DNA from: Cliona cf. orientalis
Lineage: Eukaryota; Porifera; Demospongiae; Clionaida; Clionaidae
NCBI GenBank assembly: GCA_963930775.1
Contig: OZ005707.1
Location: 2,790,001-2,854,000 of the forward strand
DNA: 64,000 bases
Direction of reading: 5' to 3'
Both the position numbers and the translations under genes were made by a program. Under the pieces are notes generated by a model. That model ran no database searches, was not told the DNA's origin, and saw only the letters and a program-made list of their open reading frames with translations. Of the stretch, positions 57,788 to 64,000 are shown one piece after another; position 1 is the stretch's first letter, and each line of letters opens with the position of its first letter.

Positions 57788-60230
57788 ATGACTACTACAG
57801 CTCCGGCTACGGTCCTTGTCTCTGGAACGTCGGTAGTGGCTTCGGTTGTTGGGAGCACTTCGGGTAACCCGCCTACGCCGCTTGGACCTCTACTGCTACC
57901 GACTCCAGCTAACTCCGAAACGCCTACCACGCTGGTTTCCACGGCTACTGCTACTTCAGTCTCGGGAAGCGGCTCGGCGACGACGGTGGTTTCGTCAAAC
58001 TCCGCTGGTAAGTAGTCGCGGGATAGTTTTAAAGCGCATGGGGGGACGTCCCGGTTGAGCAGTAGGTGCGGTTTGGTGGGCGGTTAGCTATAAGTGCGCG
58101 GGTGAGTTTGTGCCAACGTGTGGGTGAGGCTTACTATGGGTTTAATAAGTGTTTGTGGTTCTCTGCTAAGTGTTGCGGTACGGGCTCTTGGTGGCATGGC
58201 AACGGATGCGCGCGCGTCTTCGTAGCAGCTGCTAGTGACGGGCGCATGCGCATAAGAGGAGTTACGGATACAATAATAATAACAATTTCAAGAGCTGGCG
58301 AAGGCCAGGGTTGTTGGGCTTAAAGCTTGCGTTGTGTTGAAGGGACAGGCAGCTGTGGACCTGTGTATGGGCAAGCAGGTTGAGAGCTTGCACGGTGTGG
58401 TACCCTAGTGGATGGGCAAGCGTGGTGGGCTTGCACTGTGCGGTATGGGCAGGCAGTTGGGTGCCTGCAAGCAGGTTAAGGGCTTGCATTGCAGGGTACC
58501 ACGGTGGATGGGCAAGCAGTGGCGGGCTTGCACGGTATTGTGTGGCCAGGCAATGGCGGGCCTGGGTATGGGCAAGCAGTTGAGGGCTTGCGTGGCGTGG
58601 TGCCATGGTGTGTGGGCAAGCAGTGGGGGCTTGCATTGTGTGGTATGGACAGGCAGTTGTCACTGGGGGCCTGTGTATGGGCAAGCAGGTTGGGGGCTTG
58701 CGTTGTGTGGTACCATGGCATTGGGGCGAGCAATGGTGGGCTTGCATTGGGTTGTTTGGACGGGCAGTTGTGGGCCTGTGTGGGCAAGCAGTGGTGGGCT
58801 TGCATTATGTGGCACTCGTGAGCCAGGATATGGGCAAGCAGGTCAAGGGCTTGCACTGCGCGGTATCATGTTATGAGCTTACACGGTGCACTTCAGGTTG
58901 ATTGATGTTTATTGGGCAGGCAGTGGGGGGCTTGCGTCGCATGGTATGTACTATCTGGTAGGGGTGGTTCACGTGTTAGCAGTCAAATGGCCGGCATGGT
59001 ATAGGACAAGTAGCTGGTGTTGAGTCCGGCTGGTGGCTGGTGTTAAGTCTCACAGACAGGTAGGGAAGGGTATACATTTGTGTAAGACTGTGATAGAGTC
59101 GTGAACAGGGAGGCTTGAAAAGAGTGGTAGGGGCATGCAGTTAGGATTACGCGGAGGGGCGCGTGACAGGGTCAGGAAATGGAATACTACTCACGTCGTG
59201 TTGGTCTGGAGTTGTGGCTAATGTCAGTAGGTTCGTCGGGATGTGGTTGTGAATTGTGTTCTCTCTTTCTGTTAAAGGTGGTGTCACTAGTGTGCTGAAT
59301 GGATTGGGGGGCATCCCGCCTTCAAGTGCATTCTCATGGCTGCCAGTAATTTCCATGAACAACCCCACACCACTGCCAACTACCCAACTGGTGTCTGCTC
59401 CATTGGGGTCTACCATCCCCAACTTGACCCAGCCATCACTATGTGGAGTACCAGCGGGGTCGTACCTCGGCGAGGGCCTGCTGCCAGTCCCAGATAAACT
59501 GGTGCAAAAGATCCTCAAACTTGAATTTGTTGAGATGAGAGACCTCATGCCCGAGTCGTGGATGAGAGAGGAGGAGGAGGCAACCAAGCCGATCTTGACG
59601 ATGCCACGGAGAAAGTTGGCTCCAGTGACTGACGTACTACTGTGGTTACAGTGTTACGCAGCATTGGTGGGAGTACTGTCCAAGGGATATCCGACGATGG
59701 TCCCAGAATTTATGTCTTATCAGGCCATGATCATCAAGTGCTCGCGTGATTTCCAAGGCCCAGCCTGGGCTCAGTACGACCGAGCCTATAGACGACAAGT
59801 GGCACAGACGAAGGACTTAAGGTGGTCGCGATTGAACCCGACGTTGTATAGTTTGTGCTTCGCTGGCAAGGCGAAACGGCACGTGGTATGTGCCACTTGC
59901 CTAAGCGACACTCACGCTACTGAGCACTGCCCAGAGATGTTACAATATAACGGTGTGTTTTGGCCAGGGCAAATCAATCCCATGATCGGGCAGCCTTCAC
60001 CCGCTGCAGTTCCACCCCCTGCTGCTACTGGTGGAGCGAAGCTGAAACTTTGCAACCTCTTCAACGCTCCGGATGGCTCCCGTTGCCATTATAACCCGTG
60101 TAAATTCACACATCGGTGCTCGATGTGTAAGGGTGCTCACCCTCGGTCATCTTGCAGGAAAGCGGGTGGTGGTGAAGGCCGAGAAGCTACAGATGGCGGG
60201 CGGCTTTTCAAGAGGCCCCGAGCGGAGTAG
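57788..60230 (+). CDS. Retroelement gag-like protein, probably spliced
   Basis: Exon 1 57788-58007 (starts MTTTAPATVLVSG, Ser/Thr/Val-rich) ends GCT G|GTAAGT. Exon 2 begins at 59278 after TCTTTCTGTTAAAG. Joining restores one frame (73 codons plus one base, then GT GGT GTC) for 390 aa. The middle part contains a helix-rich region (LPVPDKLVQKILKLEFVEMR, RDFQGPAWAQYDRAYRRQ) typical of gag-like proteins in this retroelement class. The C-terminus is Cys/His-rich: CATCLSDTHATEHC, then CNLFNAPDGSRCHYNPC and CSMCKGAHPRSSC, likely zinc-binding and nucleic-acid-binding. It ends in a basic tail KRPRAE. If unspliced, translation could instead start at 59256 or an internal ATG. The intron is supported by sequence signals only. 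Confidence 0.7.
58340..58960 (+). repeat. Minisatellite inside the putative gag intron
   Basis: About a dozen imperfect copies of a 40-60-bp unit built from GGGCAAGCAG(T/GT), GGGGGCTTGC and TGTGTGGTACCATGG-like blocks, with variants GGGCAGGCAG and GGGCCTG. It yields long spurious open frames on both strands that should not be taken as genes. GT-rich on the plus strand. Confidence 0.85.
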
Positions 60231-60611
60231 TTCAGCGTCATTCTGTAGGAAAGAACATGACATCATACAACTTTACATATTCACTTAGCTGACACTAATA
60301 TTATACTAATCATAGCTGAAGTTGTTGGGGCATATAATGTTAGGTATGGTGTCTTGGCTGCAGTTATATAATGATCAATAATTATTATAATATTATAGTG
60401 CTACAGTTTCTTATTAGACCAAAGACATTACCCGAGAAAATCGTCCACCAGTGTTTAGTTGGTGTGACCAGGGTTTATCCCTACTCCTAATAATTATTAT
60501 TAATTTCATTACTTACATTCAGTAAACACTGTCCACCTTTCGGGGTGTGACCGGGGCTGAACTCGTTCACCCCTCAACTAACCACCAAGTTTATGTGCAA
60601 CTTATCCGTTC
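60231..60611 (+). other. Spacer between gag and RT-RNase H ORFs
   Basis: 381 bp, AT-rich, no ORF. It contains a partial inverted pair (CACCAGTGTTTAGTTGG near 60448 and CAGTAAACACTGTCC near 60520) and ends in TTCATGTGCACAG|GG, a possible splice acceptor just after the RT ATG. How the RT ORF is expressed (splicing, reinitiation) is unclear. Confidence 0.5.
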
Positions 60612-62372
60612 ATGTGCACAGGGTATTATCCATACACGGAGGACCTGATCAACCTGAATCAGTGCCGCCCAACAAGGGGGAAGATGACAGTGCAGGAGAG
60701 ACTGGCAGGAGTGTTCACACCGTTGAATCTGCCACAGTGGGAAGCAATGCTGGATAAGCATCCCGATAGGAGCTATGTGGATTTCATCCTGGGAGGAATC
60801 AGGGATGGCTTCCGTATCGGTTACCACCCCCCTGCAGAAGGTCCATCACTCTCCTCTGCGAGAAAGAACATGCGGTCGGCTGATGACAATCCACAAGTAG
60901 TCCAGGACTATTTGGAGGCAGAGTTAAGGAGAGGGGTGGTGTTAGGCCCGTTCATAAGGGCGGAGGTGCCCGAGGTCCACCTGAACAGATTTGGGGTCAT
61001 ACCCAAGGCACATCAACCAGGAAGGTGGAGGCTAATCGTTGACCTGTCCTACCCAGAGGGTAGGAGCGTCAACGATGGAATAAGTCCAGATTTGTGTTCA
61101 CTTCAGTATGTGAAGGTGGACGATGTGGTTCAGCAAGTATTGCAGCTAGGTCCGGGGGCATTGATGGCAAAACTGGATGTCAAGAGTGCCTATCGGATCG
61201 TTCCTGTTCACCCACAAGACCGGCATTTGTTAGGTATGCAGTGGAAGGATGGAGTATATGTGGATGCAGCATTGCCCTTTGGTCTCAGATCAGCCCCCAA
61301 GATCTTCAATGCGCTGGCTGACGCGGTTGAGTGGATCGTGAGAGAACATGGCGTCTCACACTTGTGGCACTATCTCGATGATTACATCACGTGCGGGCCG
61401 GCCGGGTCAGAAGAGTGTCATTTCAATCTGCAACTCCTCATCGATGTGTGCCAGCACCTGGGCGTTCCCCTAGCGGAGGAGAAGGTAGAGGGCCCAACCA
61501 CCGCCCTAGTATTCTTGGGGATCCTTATCGACACGGTACAGGGGGAGCTCCGCCTCCCTGGTGAGAAATTAGAGAGGTTGCAATCGAGTGTCAAGGAGTG
61601 GTCGCAACGGAGGAGATGCACCAAGAGAGAACTGTTGTCCATAGCAGGGCAGCTTCAGCATGCCGCTACAGTGGTGTGGCCAGGTAGAACCTTTCTCCGT
61701 CGGCTTTTCGACTTGAGTGCGACGGTGAAGAAACCCAATCACCACGTGAGCCTAAACGCCGGGGCACGATCTGACCTAGCGTGGTGGAGTGTCTTCTTAG
61801 AGCAGTGGAATGGGGTGTCACTGCTGGCAGTTCTTGGTGAGCAAGAACCTAGTGTCATCCTGACGTCTGATGCGTCGGGAAGCTGGGGTTGCGGGGCATA
61901 TTGGGGCTCCCAGTGGTTTCAGCTGCCTTGGCACGGAACAGTGGGCACTGCAGGTGCCAATATTGCTACCAAAGAACTAATTCCCATTGTCATTGCAGCG
62001 GCTTTGTGGGGAAAGGCATGGGCAGGTCTGGTTGTCCTGTGTCGCTGTGATAATGAAGCAGTGGTGGCCGTACTTAATAAGCGCACGAGCAGGGACCACG
62101 ACCTCATGCACCTGTTGCGGTGTCTAACCTTCTTCGAGGCACAGTTTTCTTTTAGGATGACGGCCACACATATAGCTGGGTCACAGAACACGCTAGCCGA
62201 TGATCTGTCCAGGGATAATTTATCCTCCTTTCTTAGGATGACTGAGTGTAAGTCATTAGATGGACAATGTATTCCACCCCAGCCTCTGTTGGATATGCTG
62301 ATCAACCGCAAGCCGGACTGGACATCTCCAGCCTGGAGAGAGATGTTCAGAGGTATTTTGAACATGGCCTAG
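60612..62372 (+). CDS. Retroelement reverse transcriptase-RNase H
   Basis: 586 aa from the ATG at 60612. RT motifs in order: RWRLIVDLSYPEG, LMAKLDVKSAYRIVPV (first catalytic Asp), LPFGLRSAPKIFN, the YLDD box (residues 254-257), PTTALVFLGILID. Then an RNase H domain: LTSDASGSWGCGAYWG, NIATKELIPIVIA, CRCDNEAVVAVL and HIAGSQNTLADDLSR with the expected acidic residues. It copies the element RNA into DNA and removes the RNA strand. No protease domain precedes it and no integrase follows. The last 105 nt overlap the recombinase ORF in another frame, a usual arrangement in DIRS-order elements. Confidence 0.95.
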   Translation: MCTGYYPYTEDLINLNQCRPTRGKMTVQERLAGVFTPLNLPQWEAMLDKHPDRSYVDFILGGIRDGFRIGYHPPAEGPSLSSARKNMRSADDNPQVVQDYLEAELRRGVVLGPFIRAEVPEVHLNRFGVIPKAHQPGRWRLIVDLSYPEGRSVNDGISPDLCSLQYVKVDDVVQQVLQLGPGALMAKLDVKSAYRIVPVHPQDRHLLGMQWKDGVYVDAALPFGLRSAPKIFNALADAVEWIVREHGVSHLWHYLDDYITCGPAGSEECHFNLQLLIDVCQHLGVPLAEEKVEGPTTALVFLGILIDTVQGELRLPGEKLERLQSSVKEWSQRRRCTKRELLSIAGQLQHAATVVWPGRTFLRRLFDLSATVKKPNHHVSLNAGARSDLAWWSVFLEQWNGVSLLAVLGEQEPSVILTSDASGSWGCGAYWGSQWFQLPWHGTVGTAGANIATKELIPIVIAAALWGKAWAGLVVLCRCDNEAVVAVLNKRTSRDHDLMHLLRCLTFFEAQFSFRMTATHIAGSQNTLADDLSRDNLSSFLRMTECKSLDGQCIPPQPLLDMLINRKPDWTSPAWREMFRGILNMA

Positions 62373-63295
62373 CAGCATCCACGAAGAGAACCTATCAAGC
62401 AGGAATTAACAAGTTTGTTAATTTTTGTGCTTTGTACTCTATATCACACCCGTTACCTGTATCACAAGCTGTGTTATGTTTATTTATTTCTCATTTAGCA
62501 AATTTAGGCTTAGCATACGCCACTATTAAAACTTACTTAGCCGCCATCAGACACCTGCATATCTCCATGGACTTGCCAGAACCCAGATCGACCCCAATGC
62601 CAAAACTGGCGTTGGTGGAGCGGGGGATTCGTCGAATGAAGTCGTCAGAAAGGGGTACAAGGAATCGTTTGCCAATCACTCCCGAGATTTTGAGACAACT
62701 ACGGGCATTGTGGTCGAGGGAGGCCTCAGAGCAGGATGTACTGATGCTCTGGGCTGCATGTTGTACGGCCTTCTTTGGATTTTTCAGGATGGGAGAGCTT
62801 ACGTCTCTCACAGCGGATGGCCAGAACCCAGGCCATTGTGTATCGGTGACGGATGTGGCGATAGACGACGTCAGGGACCCCTCGCTGATCAGGATTCGTT
62901 TACGTTCCTCCAAGACAGATCAGTTTGGAAGAGGAGTGGACATCTACCTGGGGAGGACCGGAGCAGACTTGTGTCCGGTGTCGGCCCTACTGGCCTATTT
63001 AGCAGTACGGGGGAAAGAGCCAGGGCCCCTGTTCAGACTACAAGACGGACGGTACCTCACGAAAGGGGTATTCATCTCTAAAGTGAGATCAGCCCTAGCA
63101 GTACTCGGATATGACGAGGCGGCCTACGCCGGCCACAGTTTTAGGATCGGTGCGGCCACAACGGCAGCGGAGCGAGGCATCGAGGACTCGCTGATCAAAA
63201 TGATGGGAAGGTGGGAGAGCTCGGCATATCAGCTTTATGTGAGGGCCTCTCATCAGTCGTTAGCGTCAATGTCGCGGAGGTTGGTGGTCTCTTGA
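62267..63295 (+). CDS. Retroelement tyrosine recombinase
   Basis: 342 aa from the ATG at 62267. It has a SAM-like N-terminal core-binding domain (STKRTYQAGINKFVNFC, AYATIKTYLAAIRHLHISM) and a catalytic domain with R174 (GFFRMGEL), K216 (RSSKTD), H290-x-x-R293 (GHSFRIGA), W316 (GRWES) and the nucleophile Y324 (YQLYVRAS). All catalytic positions are present, so the enzyme is expected to be active and to integrate circular DNA without target duplication. A GTAAGT motif at about 62249 in the overlap could allow splicing to an upstream start, which is not needed to explain expression. Confidence 0.95.
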   Translation: MYSTPASVGYADQPQAGLDISSLERDVQRYFEHGLAASTKRTYQAGINKFVNFCALYSISHPLPVSQAVLCLFISHLANLGLAYATIKTYLAAIRHLHISMDLPEPRSTPMPKLALVERGIRRMKSSERGTRNRLPITPEILRQLRALWSREASEQDVLMLWAACCTAFFGFFRMGELTSLTADGQNPGHCVSVTDVAIDDVRDPSLIRIRLRSSKTDQFGRGVDIYLGRTGADLCPVSALLAYLAVRGKEPGPLFRLQDGRYLTKGVFISKVRSALAVLGYDEAAYAGHSFRIGAATTAAERGIEDSLIKMMGRWESSAYQLYVRASHQSLASMSRRLVVS

Positions 63296-63372
63296 ACGTC
63301 ATTCTGAACATAATATAGCGTACTTTAGTAAGTAGCCTTATACTATTATTTGTGTTACCAGTCTTACCTTTA

Positions 63373-63945
63373 TTATTAACCCTCGGCGCATGCGCGAGGG
63401 TTACGGTAGTCGTTCTGTGTGTAAGTGAGTGAGTGTGTGTGTCTGTTACCGCGCTAGCTGCTACATACCTGTTTTATACGTTGAAAACAAGGTGCCATTA
63501 GGCTTTTTGTCGTAGATACAATATATGCATTGTGTGGATTTCGTTGAAAATGCTTTGTTCAAAAGTTCTGGCGACATTTTCTGACCACGACGGCCTTCTT
63601 CGCTTCTTGACGAGCTCTCGCTCGATGAAAGAGACAGTATAGCCGCTTTATTTCAAGAAGATTAGTGTGTAGCTCAAGCGATAGTTCTTGTAACTCGACT
63701 GACTTATCACTCAGTCACAGTAGGCTATCAACTAAGCTTCTTGGCTTTACTTTGTACTAGATCTGCTGATCTGGCGGCATGCACGTGGTACTATTACGTA
63801 ATACCGTGCAATCAGTAATGCATTCTTGTGGTTATACTTAGTACTCTCTACAACACTGCTATCAGCAACAGTGCTGCAGGCTTAGCTAGCAAATTTGCAA
63901 CATATACACTAGTCACTACTGCAATTAATCTTACAGCGCCGAGGG
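63373..63945 (+). mobile_element. E-family element, most complete copy
   Basis: Starts TTAACCCTCGGCGCATGCGC and ends CAGCGCCGAGGGTTT, so the ends are inverted. The interior has a GTGAGTGAGTGTGTG tract, GCTAGCTGCTACATACCTG and GTGTGGATTTCGTTGAAAAT. Non-coding, about 570 bp. Confidence 0.7.
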
Positions 63946-64000
63946 TTTAGCACCAATGGTGTTCATTTAACCAGTATGCAGACTCATGATGTTTACATAT
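63946..64000. other. Window end, nothing recognised
   Basis: The last 55 bases show no recognisable feature. Confidence 0.5.

Larger units (their letters stand above)
57506..63372 (+). mobile_element. Tyrosine-recombinase retrotransposon (DIRS/Ngaro type), ORFs intact
   Basis: Order: GC-rich leader with TATA boxes, gag (split by a putative intron), RT-RNase H, tyrosine recombinase, all plus strand. No integrase, protease or methyltransferase domain was found. RT-RH followed by a tyrosine recombinase is diagnostic of the DIRS order, and lack of a methyltransferase points to Ngaro-like rather than DIRS1-like elements. Outer limits are approximate: I could not identify the split direct repeats or inverted repeats that define such elements. 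E-family copies flank it on both sides but are too different from each other to be its terminal repeats. ORFs show no frameshift or stop, so insertion is probably recent. Confidence 0.85.

Noticed and set aside
58262..58901. Several overlapping open frames of 67-161 codons on both strands
   Set aside because: All lie in the minisatellite of the putative gag intron. Their sequence is repetitive (WASS/GLALCG or ACPH-type) without domain character.
61919..62365. 148-codon minus-strand open frame opposite RNase H
   Set aside because: Shadow of the retroelement coding strand.
57243..63945. E-family copies as LTRs of the retrotransposon
   Set aside because: The two copies differ greatly beyond the first 30 bp and match dispersed copies at 4903 and 20618 as well as each other. 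The recombinase gene also argues against an LTR element.

Overview
The window looks like animal nuclear DNA, most likely from a sponge (demosponge), although no species can be named from the sequence alone. The evidence is spliceosomal genes with canonical GT-AG introns, metazoan families (AGO-clade Argonaute, PEX11, a CERS1-like ceramide synthase, sulfide:quinone oxidoreductase, a Death-domain exon, an NB-ARC/TPR STAND protein), very short intergenic distances and a very high load of small foldback elements. A cnidarian or another early-branching animal is not excluded.

Layout. Positions 1-1850 hold repeats only. From 1946 to 39942 there is a dense gene island. In order it holds a Death-domain exon (-), a coiled-coil/helical protein resembling CCDC138 (+, 11 exons), an intronless Argonaute (+), a small single-pass membrane protein (+), PEX11 (-), ceramide synthase (+, 6 exons), an intronless ankyrin protein (-), SQOR (+, 10 exons) and a large NB-ARC/TPR gene (-, 11 exons, 1217 codons by my splice model). 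For each spliced model I checked donor, acceptor and phase at every junction, and each reads through without a stop. Introns carry many mobile elements.

From about 40 kb to 64 kb the window is repeat-dominated. It holds composite foldback elements, tRNA-like SINE units, elements with a GCGCATGCGC hairpin, a LINE fragment, a partial and frameshifted second copy of the 3' half of the NB-ARC/TPR gene (54430-57240), and an apparently intact tyrosine-recombinase retrotransposon (DIRS/Ngaro type, about 57.5-63.4 kb). The retrotransposon has gag, RT-RNase H and recombinase ORFs, and its gag appears to be split by an intron containing a minisatellite.

The host genes do not form one pathway. SQOR (mitochondrial sulfide oxidation), CERS (ER sphingolipid synthesis) and PEX11 (peroxisome division) are housekeeping. 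The Death-domain exon and the NB-ARC/TPR protein are of innate-immune or apoptotic type. The Argonaute is predicted to be slicer-competent. The most unusual points are the mitochondrial-presequence-like N-terminus of the NB-ARC/TPR protein, its decayed duplicate with a different set of insertions, the intron-containing retroelement gag, and several repeat families whose target-site duplications or nested insertions can be read directly.
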